A DNA stretch of 64,000 nucleotides from Thiotrichaceae bacterium. Its GTDB lineage: Bacteria > Pseudomonadota > Gammaproteobacteria > Beggiatoales > Beggiatoaceae. The notes below the pieces were generated by a model. That model was not told the DNA's origin. It did no database searches and worked only from the letters and a program-made list of their open reading frames with translations. The position numbers were made by a program, and so were the translations under genes. Positions 28,077 to 39,021 of this stretch are shown here, in pieces (position 1 is the first letter of the stretch; every line of letters begins with the position of its first letter). The stretch covers positions 1 through 64,000 of the forward strand of contig JAABRD010000012.1 of the NCBI GenBank assembly GCA_011391085.1, written 5' to 3'.

Positions 28077-29360
28077 TCACAGTTCAGACGCTATTTTTTC
28101 GTCAGGATTTTTGTAAATAATTGACGGTTTCGTTTTGCCTTCAACGGCGCTTTCATCCACGATGACTTTGGTTACGTTAGTCATGGATGGCAAGTCATAC
28201 ATGGTATCTAACAGGATATATTCCATAATGGAACGCAAACCACGCGCCCCTGTGTTCCGTTCTTGTTTTGCCTTTTTGGCAATCCGTTGCAATGCGGTCT
28301 CGCCAAACTCCAAATCTGAATTTTCCATCTCAAATAGACGTTTGTACTGTTTGGTCAAGGCATTCTTGGGTTCTGTGAGGATTTGCACTAGCTGTTCTTC
28401 AGTAAGTTCCTCTAAGGTCGACACGACTGGCAAACGTCCCACAAATTCTGGAATTAATCCATATTTGATAAGGTCTTCAGGTTCGACAATTTTAATCAAT
28501 TCGGTAATCGAACGTTCATCATCTTTGGCTTTGACATCTGCCGCAAAGCCTATACCACTTTTCTCGGTACGTGCCCGAATGACCTTTTCTAAACCGGCAA
28601 AGGCGCCCCCACAAATAAATAAGATATGGGATGTATCTACAGCCAAGTATTCCTGCTGAGGATGCTTTCTACCACCCTGAGGTGGGACCGAAGCGATGGT
28701 GCCTTCTACCAATTTTAATAGGGCTTGTTGCACCCCTTCGCCGGATACATCACGAGTGATAGAGGGGTTATCAGATTTACGGGAGATTTTATCAATCTCA
28801 TCGACATAAACGATGCCTGTCTGCGCTTTTTCTACGTCATATTCGCATTTTTGCAACAATCTCTGGATAATATTTTCAACGTCTTCACCGACATATCCAG
28901 CTTCTGTGAGAGTAGTGGCATCGGCAATGGCAAATGGCACATTTAAAAAGCGGGCTAACGTGTCCGCTAACAGTGTTTTACCAGAACCCGTAGGGCCTAT
29001 CAGTAAGACATTGCTTTTGGCAATTTCCACATCATCTTTCTTACTTTTCGAGTCTAAGCGTTTATAGTGGTTATAGACCGCCACTGACAATATCTTTTTA
29101 GCATGGTCTTGGCCGATGACATAATCATCCAGATGCTTCTTAATCTCATGGGGAGTCGGCAATCGACGTTGCGGTTGAGTAGTAGGCGTCTCAGGTTCAT
29201 CTTCACGAATGATGTCGTTACATAAATCTACACATTCTTCGCATATAAAGACCGAGGGTCCTGCAATCAGTTTGCGGACTTCATGCTGACTTTTCCCACA
29301 AAATGAACAATATAACAAGCGGTCATCCATATTACCGTCCTTTTTATCTCCTCTGGCCAT
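28077..29360 (-). CDS. clpX: ClpX ATPase subunit of ClpXP
   Basis: This AAA+ unfoldase recognises tagged substrates and feeds them to ClpP. The N-terminal zinc-binding domain has C18, C21, C40 and C43 (CSFC ... CEEC). Walker A is GPTGSGKT near 115, Walker B is VYVDEIDK, and the sensor-2 region is [10 protein letters not shown] chose ATG at 29360 (427 residues) because the longer reading begins with TTG; an internal ATG at 29330 is also possible. It is 15 bp downstream of clpP, so both are in one transcript. Confidence 0.97.
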   Translation of the reverse strand: MARGDKKDGNMDDRLLYCSFCGKSQHEVRKLIAGPSVFICEECVDLCNDIIREDEPETPTTQPQRRLPTPHEIKKHLDDYVIGQDHAKKILSVAVYNHYKRLDSKSKKDDVEIAKSNVLLIGPTGSGKTLLADTLARFLNVPFAIADATTLTEAGYVGEDVENIIQRLLQKCEYDVEKAQTGIVYVDEIDKISRKSDNPSITRDVSGEGVQQALLKLVEGTIASVPPQGGRKHPQQEYLAVDTSHILFICGGAFAGLEKVIRARTEKSGIGFAADVKAKDDERSITELIKIVEPEDLIKYGLIPEFVGRLPVVSTLEELTEEQLVQILTEPKNALTKQYKRLFEMENSDLEFGETALQRIAKKAKQERNTGARGLRSIMEYILLDTMYDLPSMTNVTKVIVDESAVEGKTKPSIIYKNPDEKIASEL

Positions 29361-29375
29361 CGTTTTATCCAATTT

Positions 29376-30032
29376 TTATACTAAGTGAACTTTCTCCGCG
29401 GATGGATTGGCTATGGCCTGTCGTGTGGTTAAGACGGCGTCCACCAGTCCGTATTGGACGGCCTCTTCTGCCGACATGAAATTATCCCGTTCCGTATCCT
29501 TTTGGATAGTCTCGATGGGCTGTTTGCTATGTTGGGCGAGTATGAAATTCAAACGTTCGCGCACCTTTAAAATCTCACGGGCATGAATATCAATATCCGT
29601 CGCCTGTCCTTGAAAACCACCTAACGGTTGGTGAATCATCAAGCGTGAGTGAGGCAAACAATAACGTTTCCCTTTCGCCCCACCAGCCAACAAGATGGCG
29701 CCCATGCTGGCGGCTTGGCCCACGCATAGGGTACTCACGTCTGGCGTGATAAATTGCATGGTGTCATAGACTGCCAGTCCCGCACTGACCGATCCGCCGG
29801 GGGAGTTGATATAGAGGTGAATATCCTTGTTAGGATTTTCAGATTCCAGGAACAACAGTTGGGCAACGACTAAATTTGCCATATAGTCTTCGATGGGACC
29901 CACAATAAAAATGACTCGTTCCTTGAGTAGCCTAGAATAAATATCGTAGGCCCTCTCTCCACGGGCGGATTGTTCAACGACGATGGGTACTAATCCCGTC
30001 GCACTGATTTGAGACTGCGGCTGTTCTTTCAT
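29376..30032 (-). CDS. clpP: ClpP proteolytic subunit
   Basis: This self-compartmentalising serine protease partners with ClpX. The catalytic triad is Ser109 (GQAASMGA), His134 ([10 protein letters not shown]) and Asp183 (KDTERDN). The 218-residue length includes a short propeptide of about 20 residues. It starts 9 bp after the tig stop, so tig-clpP-clpX form one operon. Confidence 0.98.
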   Translation of the reverse strand: MKEQPQSQISATGLVPIVVEQSARGERAYDIYSRLLKERVIFIVGPIEDYMANLVVAQLLFLESENPNKDIHLYINSPGGSVSAGLAVYDTMQFITPDVSTLCVGQAASMGAILLAGGAKGKRYCLPHSRLMIHQPLGGFQGQATDIDIHAREILKVRERLNFILAQHSKQPIETIQKDTERDNFMSAEEAVQYGLVDAVLTTRQAIANPSAEKVHLV

Positions 30033-30041
30033 CCGTTCACC

Positions 30042-31367
30042 TTATATACCAACGAGATTGGTGGCGAGTTGCGTGGTGGGTGCCATGATGGTGTAAAAAT
30101 CCGAGGGTTTCTCTGTCACTTTTGCCCGCACCAATAGCCATTCGACCACTTCATCTTCTAACACCATGGAATGGACCTCATGCAAACGTTGTTGATCGGC
30201 ATAATACCAATTGACAATAGAATCAGGATTCTCGTAGGTAGAAGCGATGCGTTCGACCATTTGACGGACTTTATCAGGGTTGACTTGGAGAGTATTTCTC
30301 TTAACCAGTTCTCCCACCAAGAGACCTAATTTCACCCGTTTTTCTGCTTCTTCTTTAAAGGAGTCAGCATTGAGAGAAGAAGCCAGTTGTTTAGGTAGGT
30401 TCTTTTGCCGACTTTTAAGTAAGCGTTCGGCTTCTTCATCTACCAAATTTTCAGGCGCGTAAATCTCATTGGCATTCAATAAACCTTCCAACAACTGCTG
30501 TTTGACTTTGACCTTAACGGCATAGTCAAGTTCCCGTTGCATATTTTCACGCGCATCGCGACGTAACGTCTCCAGGCTACCATCTTCTACTCCCAGAGAT
30601 TTGGCAAAATCAGAGTCTAAGGTGGGCAATTGGGCTTTGGCCACAGATTCTAATTGTACTTGGAAGTGCACGGTCTGGCCTGCCAGTTGGGCGTTTTTAT
30701 GGTCCGCAGAAAAAGTCAGGTCTAATTCACGGGTTTCACCCGCGCAGGCGCCGACCATGCCATCTTCAAGCCCAGGCAACATGTATTCATTCTGACCTAA
30801 TACCAGCGGTAGGTGTTTAACCTCATTACCTTGAAAAGGTTGTCCCTGAATGGTGCCTACAAAACTGATAATGACTCGGTCCGTGATGGCCGCAGGAGTA
30901 GTGACATCTTGCCAGGTTTGACGTTGTTGACGGAGTCTTTCCAACATGACGTTTATATCACTTTCCATGACTGTGGCAACCGATTTTTCCACAGGCAAGC
31001 CATCTGTATGCAGTGTTTTTATTTCAGGAGGGACTTTAAAGACAGCCGAATAGGTAAAGCCCTGGTCGAGGTCTTGAGTCTCATGGATTTCAAAGTTGGG
31101 TGTACTGACCGGCCGGAGGCTTTCTTGTTGCAGGGCATCTTGGAAACTGGTTTGAAGGAGTTCACTTAGAACTTCGCTACGCACCTGGTCACCAAATTTC
31201 TGTTCTACCACGCGCAAAGGAATTTTGCCGGGGCGAAAGCCATTCACTCTGGCAGTACGAGTCAATTTGTGGAGTCGGGTTTGGATTTCTGGTTCAAATC
31301 TGTCTTTGGGTACCCCGATAGTCATGCGACGTTCCACGGGATTGATTGTTTCTATTGACACTTGCAT
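30042..31367 (-). CDS. tig: Trigger factor
   Basis: This ribosome-bound chaperone is the first to meet nascent chains. The ribosome-docking motif GFRPGKIP is at about residues 43-50. An FKBP-type isomerase domain (about 160-245) contains GQNEYMLPGLEDGMVG. A long helical C-terminal region completes the 441-residue protein. It heads the tig-clpP-clpX gene set, with two tRNA genes upstream on the same strand. Confidence 0.97.
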   Translation of the reverse strand: MQVSIETINPVERRMTIGVPKDRFEPEIQTRLHKLTRTARVNGFRPGKIPLRVVEQKFGDQVRSEVLSELLQTSFQDALQQESLRPVSTPNFEIHETQDLDQGFTYSAVFKVPPEIKTLHTDGLPVEKSVATVMESDINVMLERLRQQRQTWQDVTTPAAITDRVIISFVGTIQGQPFQGNEVKHLPLVLGQNEYMLPGLEDGMVGACAGETRELDLTFSADHKNAQLAGQTVHFQVQLESVAKAQLPTLDSDFAKSLGVEDGSLETLRRDARENMQRELDYAVKVKVKQQLLEGLLNANEIYAPENLVDEEAERLLKSRQKNLPKQLASSLNADSFKEEAEKRVKLGLLVGELVKRNTLQVNPDKVRQMVERIASTYENPDSIVNWYYADQQRLHEVHSMVLEDEVVEWLLVRAKVTEKPSDFYTIMAPTTQLATNLVGI

Positions 31368-31417
31368 GTCTAAAACCTCTTGTGGCTGCTATATTTATAG
31401 TCTCAAAATAGTTAGGG

Positions 31418-31503
<86 letters not shown>

Positions 31504-31602
31504 CCGACGCAAACATTATTATACCGAAATAGCAGTATAGAAGGTATATATCACAGTGACGAACAACCCAACCTGACAAAGGCTGGGCAATTGATTATGG
31601 AT

Positions 31603-31678
<76 letters not shown>

Positions 31679-32073
31679 ATGATTTTAATGACGAGTGATA
31701 GTGTATTCAAAAAAATTCGAGTTGTCAACCAGTGCCCCAAAAAATTTTGACGTTTCAAGATATTCTTCAAAATATTCAATGACCTCTATCTAAATATGGA
31801 AAATACTAGCCGTTTTCCGTAAAGAATAGAAATCTCAATATTTGGATGTTGACCTCATTTATCATTTTAAGGTGACATTATAATACCTCATAATGCCTCA
31901 TAATGCCTCCACGCAAAATGAGTCTGGCTTTTATGCTGGACCTTTCTGGAGGATAGGCTTTGATTTAATTCCACCACACGACGGGTCTTTCTGACGGATA
32001 CGACGAAAGGTCTTTTCCTGTAAATCTTTCAGGGTGACATCCTAGCAGACAACCGCCCTCGTTTTCAACCCGT
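31679..32073. other. AT-rich intergenic region without gene
   Basis: I see no gene, tRNA or strong palindrome in this 395-bp stretch. A small direct repeat of AATGCCTC(ATA) lies near 31880-31910. The region should contain the promoter for the tRNA-Lys/tRNA-Leu transcript. Confidence 0.4.
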
Positions 32074-32349
<276 letters not shown>

Positions 32350-32364
32350 TCAAGATTTATCAAA

Positions 32365-32847
<483 letters not shown>

Positions 32848-32962
32848 CTAGATTATATCAAAATAAACCTGACGTGCAAACATTTTGAAAAAAAATTATG
32901 CCACAGCTTTCCTAAACCGTCAAGGCTTAGAAAAGCGACATCTAATAAAATACCACAAAAAA

Positions 32963-33033
32963 GGAGTCCAAAACACGTTTTGGACTCCCATTTATTCAGA
33001 AGTCCAAAACACGTTTTGGACTCCCATTTATTT
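32963..33033. repeat. Two tandem GGAGTCCAAAACACG hairpins
   Basis: Two copies, offset by 37 bp, of the palindrome AGTCCAAAACACGTTTTGGACT are each followed by CCCATTTATT. The second copy touches the stop codon of the sugar transferase gene, so on the minus strand the pair lies just after that gene and could act as its terminator. Confidence 0.75.
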
Positions 33034-33685
33034 AGTATGCACCATGTGCTTTCAAAACGGCAGGCACCGTTTTCACTAATAATGCCATATCATACCAAAA
33101 AGATTGATTCGCGATATACTGCAAATCCAATTCAACTTGTTTTTGAAAAGGTATTTGAGAACGCCCTGACACTTGCCAAATACAGGTAATCCCTGGAGTC
33201 ACCGCCAACCGACGACGTTGATAAGGCGTATATTGTTCCACCTCGACAGGCAAGGGTGGACGTGGCCCCACTAAAGACATGTCACCATTCAACACATTCC
33301 ACAGTTGCGGCAATTCATCAATGGAATATTTCCGAATGAGACGTCCGACACGAGTCACTCGCGGGTCATCTTTCATTTTAAACAACACTCCACCAGTCAT
33401 CTCATTTTGCATCATCAATGTAGCTTTCCGTTGTTCTGCATCCATGTACATGGAACGGAATTTATACATCTTAAATAGCCGGCCACGTTTGCCCACACGA
33501 TTTTGATAAAAACACACGGGCCCCTTGGAATCTAAGCGGATTAACAAAGCCACTAATAGAAATAGGGGACTCAACATAATGAGGATAGCCGCTGATGCCA
33601 CTATATCAAAAGCCCGTTTGGCGTTCCGATTATCGTTTTTACGAGTATTGGTGAGTATCCACCGTCTAGCTAAGATATTTTCCAT
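33032..33685 (-). CDS. Bacterial sugar transferase (undecaprenyl-phosphate sugar phosphotransferase)
   Basis: This membrane enzyme of the WbaP/WcaJ C-terminal type starts a repeating-unit glycan by moving a sugar phosphate to undecaprenyl phosphate. One hydrophobic segment at about 25-47 is followed by the family signatures YKFRSMYMDA, RKYSIDELPQLWNVL and MSLVGPRPPLP. At 217 residues it is the short form, without the large N-terminal membrane region. No other polysaccharide genes are beside it, so the glycan it serves is unknown. Confidence 0.92.
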   Translation of the reverse strand: MENILARRWILTNTRKNDNRNAKRAFDIVASAAILIMLSPLFLLVALLIRLDSKGPVCFYQNRVGKRGRLFKMYKFRSMYMDAEQRKATLMMQNEMTGGVLFKMKDDPRVTRVGRLIRKYSIDELPQLWNVLNGDMSLVGPRPPLPVEVEQYTPYQRRRLAVTPGITCIWQVSGRSQIPFQKQVELDLQYIANQSFWYDMALLVKTVPAVLKAHGAY

Positions 33686-33932
33686 AAATTCTCTCCAAAA
33701 TGGTTCAAGTAATTGTTCAGTGAATGACTTAATCTGTCACAGTTAGTTAGGAACAGTAATGCAAATCACTTGCCAAATTTTTAACTAACTGTTTATGAAG
33801 AATTTATGCCAAAACGGGGACTTCCACACGTCATCACATTGCAAAATGCAATGCAAGATGATTTTGAAAAAAGTGCGAAATGATAATGAAACATGGATTG
33901 GTGAACAATGGATAATTATAAATGCCGTATTA

Positions 33933-34083
33933 GAGGCTTTAGCCGCAATGCCATTAAGTTAAGGAATATCCATCCCCAGTAGGGTGGATTAAGCGTCAGC
34001 GTATCCACCAGTTTCGGGGATGGTGGATACGCTAACGCTTAATCCACCCTACCTTAACTTAATGGCACTGCGGCTAAAACCTC
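33933..34083. repeat. Long composite palindrome, 151 bp
   Basis: Arms of about 32 bp (GAGGCTTTAGCCGC ... TTAAGTTAAGG and complement) enclose an inner inverted pair of GTAGGGTGGATTAAGCG-type repeats. Two separate repeat families are therefore nested symmetrically. No gene is seen in 33686-34179 apart from this and the csrA terminator. Confidence 0.85.
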
Positions 34084-34116
34084 TAGTTCAACCTAGTTCT
34101 CTATTCGTTATTCACT

Positions 34117-34155
34117 AAAAAAAGAAACCCCGTTTTTCAAATGCAACGGAGTTTC
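34117..34155 (-). terminator. Rho-independent terminator of csrA
   Basis: On the minus strand a stem GAAACTCCGTT/AACGGGGTTTC (one mismatch) is followed by a T-rich run. It lies about 25 bp after the csrA stop. Confidence 0.8.
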
Positions 34156-34179
34156 TCTTGGCCACCGTATCAGTGCTTA

Positions 34180-34371
34180 CTAGCTTTCTAGACCGTTGGC
34201 TTGAAGTTTCTCTTGTTGAATCCGCTGATAAATTTCCTCACGGTGAACGGCAACCTCTTTGGGGGCATTAACCCCAATTCGCACTTGATTACCTTTCACA
34301 CCTAATACTGTTACCGTGATGTTATCACCAATCATCAGCGATTCACCAACACGCCTTGTCAAAATTAACAT
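34180..34371 (-). CDS. csrA: Carbon storage regulator CsrA
   Basis: This dimeric RNA-binding regulator of translation binds GGA motifs in mRNA leaders. The sequence [16 protein letters not shown] and the RNA-contact segment REEIYQRIQ are typical. I set the start at the internal ATG (63 residues), preceded by AAAGGAG at good spacing. It follows lysC on the same strand, the standard gammaproteobacterial order. Confidence 0.96.
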   Translation of the reverse strand: MLILTRRVGESLMIGDNITVTVLGVKGNQVRIGVNAPKEVAVHREEIYQRIQQEKLQANGLES

Positions 34372-34430
34372 GGTTTTTCTCCTTTTGTCATGCTTCAAGC
34401 GGTTTTACATGTCAAGCACTCTTGACACCC

Positions 34431-35657
34431 TTATTTTTGGCCTGCTTCCTCTAAATGAAAAGCGGCATGTAAAGCCCTCACACCCAGTTCAAGATACTTT
34501 TCATCGACGACCACCGAAATCTTAATTTCAGACGTCGAAATCATCTGAATATTAATGCCTTCATTAGCCAATGCCTTGAACATCGTGCTGGCTACACCTG
34601 CATGGGAACGCATACCCAGTCCCACGACGGAAATCTTAGCGATGCGATTATCTCCGCGCACTTCCCGGACCCCCAACTTCGAGGCCCTTTCTTGTAACAA
34701 TTGCAACGCCTTCTTATAATCGTTACGATGCACAGTGAACGTAAAATCAGTCGTGCCATCCGCCCCAATGTTTTGGATAATCATATCCACCTCCACATTG
34801 GCATCTGCAACATCTGCTAAAATCTGGTAGGCAATTCCTGGCCTATCGGGAACCCCTACGAGAGTCAATTTGGCCTCATCTCGGTTAAATGCAATACCTG
34901 AAATCAGGGCTTGTTCCATTGTCTTATCCTCTGGCGCAATCAAAGTGCCTGGTCCCTCTATAAAGGAGGATAGCACTCGTAATGGTACATTGTATTTACT
35001 GGCAAATTCCACAGAACGAATTTGGAGAACTTTGGAACCCAAACTCGCCATCTCTAACATTTCTTCAAAACAGACTCTCGATAAACGACGGGCATCTGGT
35101 ACAATTCGAGGGTCTGTGGTATAGACACCATCCACATCCGTATAAATTTGACATTCATTGGCCTTCAAAGCCGCTGCCAAAGCCACTGCCGTGGTATCCG
35201 AACCGCCCCGTCCTAACGTGGTGATATTCCCTTCCACGTCCACACCCTGAAAACCGGCGACGACCACCACACGACCCAGGGCCAAATCGGCCCGTATCGG
35301 TTTATCATCAATACTCACAATACGCGCTTTCGTAAAAGCACTATCAGTCACAATGCGCACTTGCGCACCCGTATAAGAACGGGCCGGACAACCACGCGCC
35401 TCCAGGGCAATCCCCAATAAGCCAATGGTGACTTGTTCACCCGTTGTCAGCACCACATCTAATTCTCGCGAATTAGGAGGGTCAGCAAAGCTTTTGGCTA
35501 ACTTCAGTAAGCGGTCAGTTTCCCCACTCATTGCAGAGACAACCACCACCAAATCATGTCCTTGGGCGCGAGTCGCCAGAACCTTGTCAGCGACGGCACT
35601 AATCCGTTCCACTGAACCGACTGAAGTTCCTCCGTATTTTTGCACTATTAATGCCAT
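34431..35657 (-). CDS. lysC: Aspartate kinase
   Basis: This enzyme phosphorylates aspartate, the entry step to lysine, threonine, methionine and diaminopimelate. The N-terminal kinase motif VQKYGGTSVGS and the GRGGSDTTAVALA segment are clear. Two ACT domains form the C-terminal regulatory part (about 265-400), so feedback inhibition by amino acids is expected. The 408-residue length suits the monofunctional class. alaS, often upstream, is not present before the repeats at 35820. Confidence 0.96.
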   Translation of the reverse strand: MALIVQKYGGTSVGSVERISAVADKVLATRAQGHDLVVVVSAMSGETDRLLKLAKSFADPPNSRELDVVLTTGEQVTIGLLGIALEARGCPARSYTGAQVRIVTDSAFTKARIVSIDDKPIRADLALGRVVVVAGFQGVDVEGNITTLGRGGSDTTAVALAAALKANECQIYTDVDGVYTTDPRIVPDARRLSRVCFEEMLEMASLGSKVLQIRSVEFASKYNVPLRVLSSFIEGPGTLIAPEDKTMEQALISGIAFNRDEAKLTLVGVPDRPGIAYQILADVADANVEVDMIIQNIGADGTTDFTFTVHRNDYKKALQLLQERASKLGVREVRGDNRIAKISVVGLGMRSHAGVASTMFKALANEGINIQMISTSEIKISVVVDEKYLELGVRALHAAFHLEEAGQK

Positions 35658-35819
35658 GTTTTTCTCAATCCCTTATACAGTTTGGCTAAACTCTTGGGTT
35701 TGTCCTCAAAAGGCAAACCAGAAAACCTAAAACTCTATTAGATACTATTTTTGCACTGTTTGCAACCATACAAATCTACCTTACCGGTGTGCAACACCTA
35801 TTTTGGTAGTATTATATTA

Positions 35820-36081
35820 GCCGCAATGCCATTAAGTTAAGGTAGGGTGGATTAAGCGTTAGCGTATCCACCATTCCCGAAACTGGTGGATACGCTGACG
35901 CTTAATCCACCCTACATTGGCTGGATATTCCTTAACTTAATGGCATTAACTGGTGGATACGCTGACGCTTAATCCACCCTACATTGGCTGGATATTCCTT
36001 AACTTAATGGCATTAACTGGTGGATACGCTGACGCTTAATCCACCCTACATTGGCTGGATATTCCTTAACTTAATGGCATT
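35820..36081. repeat. Palindrome followed by three 67-bp tandem units
   Basis: A palindrome of the ATTAAGCGT(T/C)AGCGTATCC family runs into three identical head-to-tail 67-bp units starting at 35881, 35948 and 36015 (AACTGGTGGATACGCTGACG...). The array ends in short TATGGCAT repeats. The rest of 35658-36294 has no gene. A hairpin with arms TCAGGG/CCCTGA at about 36219-36247 precedes the next gene and may be in its leader RNA. Confidence 0.85.
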
Positions 36082-36294
36082 ATGGCATTATGGCATTGAG
36101 GCTTTAGCACTCTTAAAGAGTGCGTTGCACACTGTTATTTAAGGTCATCGTTAATTATAGCATAATTCTCTCCACACGATAAACTTACCTTATGCTATAC
36201 TTATCGATAGAAAGCACGTCAGGGACAAAATGTCAATGACGCCCTGATAACCTTTCAAACCCAATAATTACTCTTAGTATAAGGAGACATTCCT

Positions 36295-36789
36295 ATGAAA
36301 TACTCATTCCATTCCACCTGGCTACCCGTCAGCCTACTGATTTTATCGGTCGGCTTGATCACGCCTGCCATTCAGGCAGAAGACGGCAATAGCCCAACTT
36401 CAAGCACGGTCGAAGTGTTAAATAACCCCTTGACCGATGCTAAAATCAAACGTCTGGGAGACCCCCTGCGAGTTCAATATACATTCACGACTCACAAAAA
36501 ATCAGAGTCTTACGATGTCTATATTGCCTACTCTGCAACTGAAGGACTGCTATTCATCCAACCTTCAGGGGAATTTAGCGGCACCCCATTGCCCTACTAT
36601 ACCAAAATCGAGAGTAACACGGAAGAAATTATCCTGGATTTTACCTTACCCACTGACAATTTGGAACTCGTCGGCGAACACCTCTTTTATGCGGCCCTGT
36701 TAAAAACAGGCACCGACGTGTCAGGTCTAGCACCCGCCGATTGGCCCTGGGAAAAAATTTCTACTGACAGTGTGTTTGTCAGCCGATAA
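36295..36789 (+). CDS. Secreted protein of unknown function
   Basis: This 164-residue protein has a clear Sec signal peptide (about 1-28, ending in IQA). The mature part is predicted beta-rich, with alternating hydrophobic residues such as YDVYIAYSA and EEIILDFTL, and no cysteine. I do not recognise a family. An AAGGAG lies at 36281-36286 before the ATG. It is 57 bp upstream of the choice-of-anchor L protein, so the two may be co-expressed and exported together. Confidence 0.75.
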   Translation: MKYSFHSTWLPVSLLILSVGLITPAIQAEDGNSPTSSTVEVLNNPLTDAKIKRLGDPLRVQYTFTTHKKSESYDVYIAYSATEGLLFIQPSGEFSGTPLPYYTKIESNTEEIILDFTLPTDNLELVGEHLFYAALLKTGTDVSGLAPADWPWEKISTDSVFVSR

Positions 36790-36846
36790 CCCCCCACTCT
36801 AACTTCGAAAACATTCTCCTCACTCAATATAACAGAGGTAAGAACT

Positions 36847-38826
36847 ATGTATCGCTTCATTATCACCCAGTTGACCGTCGCTGTGGTTCTCACTACCAAC
36901 AGCTTCGCGGTCACGACTACCGACCTCACCACAGGTCTCACCCCTGCCAACTTGGTGGCTGAACTCATTGACACCAGTTCCAGCGGTATCACCTACTCAA
37001 ATATCAGCTACAAAGGCGCCAACAGTGCCGCTGGTATTTTCACCCAAGCCCAAACCGACGGCTTAGGACTAGACCGCGGTTTAATCCTCAGCACAGGACG
37101 CATTACCGATGCGGTAGGACCCAACAAGTGTTACAAGACCACTTATGTAAACAGACAACTTGGCGACTCTCAACTCGGCACCAGCTATGATGCGGCCGTG
37201 TTGGAATTTGACTTTGTACCCAACGGCGACAAATTAGAATTTCAATACGTCTTCGCTTCCGAAGAATACAACGAGTTTGTAGGCACCCCATATAACGATG
37301 TCTTTGCCTTCTTCTTAGACGGCAACAACATTGCCCTTCTCCCCGAAACCGCTACCGAAGTGGCCATTAACACGGTCAATCTCAAGACCAATACCCAATA
37401 CTTTCATGACAACGCCTATCCAGCACCGACCAACTGGAATGACTATTTCAAAAATCCCTGTGTAGCAGGTCAACCAACCCCCTTTCAAACGGAATTTGAC
37501 GGCTTCACCGTAGTGTTAAAGGCCAGTGCCAATGTCACGCCAGGCCAAACTTATCACATGAAACTGGTCATAGCCGACCGCGGTGACTACAGTCTGGATT
37601 CTGCCGTCTTTATCCAAGGCAAAAGTTTCCGAAATCCCAAGCCTCCTGTCGCCACGACCCTGATGACGCCACAAGACCAAATGGAGAATCGAACCCCCTC
37701 CTACTTCTGGAATGTCATTGCCAACGCCACTCGCTATCATCTCAAGATAGAAGATACCACAGGCACCTTGCTTGACCAATGGTACACTGCCACAGAAGCA
37801 AATTGTGCCAGTGACACAGACCGTTGCACCTTCACACCCGCTTTAGAATTGACCGAGGGTAGCTATCAATGGTCCGTACAAACCGCCAATGAAGATGGTG
37901 AAGGACCTTGGAGTGAACTGAAAACCTTTGAAATCGTTCTACCACCACCGCCACCACCGGTGACAGAAGAACCAATAGTGACGGAGGAGGAACCGGTAGT
38001 GACAGAGGAACCGGTAGTGACAACGGCAGAGGAACCCGTAGTGACCGAAGCAGAAGTCATTTCGCCACCACCTGTCACCGAGGGGGATGGTACCATTTCA
38101 CCCCCCCCAGAACCCGTACTCACCTGCAAACTCTACTCAGTAGATGACGAAGAACTCAGCGACTCTCAACTGACTGTGTTTGATCTTGCTACCCTCACCA
38201 TGACCGGTATCGGACAAAAACGTCCCGGCTATGATATAGAAGCCCTGGATGCCCACCCTGTTACCAAACAACTCTATGCTGCCGCAGGCAAAGACGCGCT
38301 ATCGGGTGCCGAAAAACTTTACCAAGTGAACCCCGACACCGGCACACTCACCGCACTGGGCCGTCTCAAACTCGCCGATGGTAGCCCCATTGACGACATC
38401 AGCGGCCTCTCCTTTAACCCCGACACCAACCAACTGTGGGGCTGGGCACAAGGCAACGGACTGTTCAAAATCAATGACCTCCCAGAGACAACTGCGGAAC
38501 TCAGATGGTCATCCTCCCAAGCCATTGAAGACCTCACCTGGAATCCAGATGGCACCGCACTTTATCTGGCCCAAGCCAACAAGGTGACACGTTACGATGG
38601 TACCGACCACACCCCCGTTTGCACCTTGCCTAAAGACCAGCGGATTGAAGCCCTCGAAATGACCCCCCAGGGCCTCCTCATGATTGGTCTCCATGACGAC
38701 ACCATCATGTACCACGTTGACACCACCACGTTGGGAGAAAACGCGAAATGTCAACTGACCCCTGTGGTCCTCCCCATGCAAATGGACCTGGAAGGAATGG
38801 CGTGGGTATGTCAGTCATCCCAGTAA
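36847..38826 (+). CDS. Secreted choice-of-anchor L domain and beta-propeller-like protein
   Basis: This 659-residue exported protein has a signal peptide at 1-20 (NSFA). A choice-of-anchor L domain (about 22-265) shows the hallmark FVFASEEYNEFV-like text (YVFASEEYNEFVGTPYNDVF region) and LDSAVFI. An FnIII-like module (about 270-360) follows. A Pro/Glu/Val/Thr-rich linker with repeated TEEPVVT (about 363-420) leads to a C-terminal propeller-like region with repeats such as YQVNPDTGTLTALGRL and LTWNPDGTALYLAQ. It is likely surface-displayed or released; ligand unknown. Confidence 0.82.
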   Translation: MYRFIITQLTVAVVLTTNSFAVTTTDLTTGLTPANLVAELIDTSSSGITYSNISYKGANSAAGIFTQAQTDGLGLDRGLILSTGRITDAVGPNKCYKTTYVNRQLGDSQLGTSYDAAVLEFDFVPNGDKLEFQYVFASEEYNEFVGTPYNDVFAFFLDGNNIALLPETATEVAINTVNLKTNTQYFHDNAYPAPTNWNDYFKNPCVAGQPTPFQTEFDGFTVVLKASANVTPGQTYHMKLVIADRGDYSLDSAVFIQGKSFRNPKPPVATTLMTPQDQMENRTPSYFWNVIANATRYHLKIEDTTGTLLDQWYTATEANCASDTDRCTFTPALELTEGSYQWSVQTANEDGEGPWSELKTFEIVLPPPPPPVTEEPIVTEEEPVVTEEPVVTTAEEPVVTEAEVISPPPVTEGDGTISPPPEPVLTCKLYSVDDEELSDSQLTVFDLATLTMTGIGQKRPGYDIEALDAHPVTKQLYAAAGKDALSGAEKLYQVNPDTGTLTALGRLKLADGSPIDDISGLSFNPDTNQLWGWAQGNGLFKINDLPETTAELRWSSSQAIEDLTWNPDGTALYLAQANKVTRYDGTDHTPVCTLPKDQRIEALEMTPQGLLMIGLHDDTIMYHVDTTTLGENAKCQLTPVVLPMQMDLEGMAWVCQSSQ

Positions 38827-38836
38827 TTAACTGAAA

Positions 38837-38870
38837 AAACCTGACAGGTCGCAAAAGACTTGTCAGGTTT
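38837..38870 (+). terminator. Terminator-like hairpin after the anchor L gene
   Basis: A 14-bp stem (AAACCTGACAGGTC with GACTTGTCAGGTTT, one G-U pair) and a 6-nt loop lie 10 bp after the stop codon. Only a short T-run follows. Confidence 0.65.
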
Positions 38871-38893
38871 AATCACAAAATACCCATCTGGAA

Positions 38894-38960
38894 CGCAATA
38901 AGAATTTAAGAATTATTGCGCCGTGCGCCCGCTATGCTACGGCGCAATAATCCTTATTGC
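38894..38960. repeat. GCAATAAG palindrome
   Basis: Nested arms GCAATAAG/CTTATTGC and TTATTGCGCCGT/ACGGCGCAATAA form a 67-bp palindrome before the CoA-binding protein gene. Confidence 0.7.
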
Positions 38961-39021
38961 ACTCCAGAAAATTACAAATATTACTCCAAATTTGATTTCC
39001 ATTTTCCACCAACCCAACCAA

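Noticed and set aside
35658-35820. Lysine riboswitch upstream of lysC
   Set aside because: I find none of the conserved lysine-aptamer sequence blocks in the short leader.
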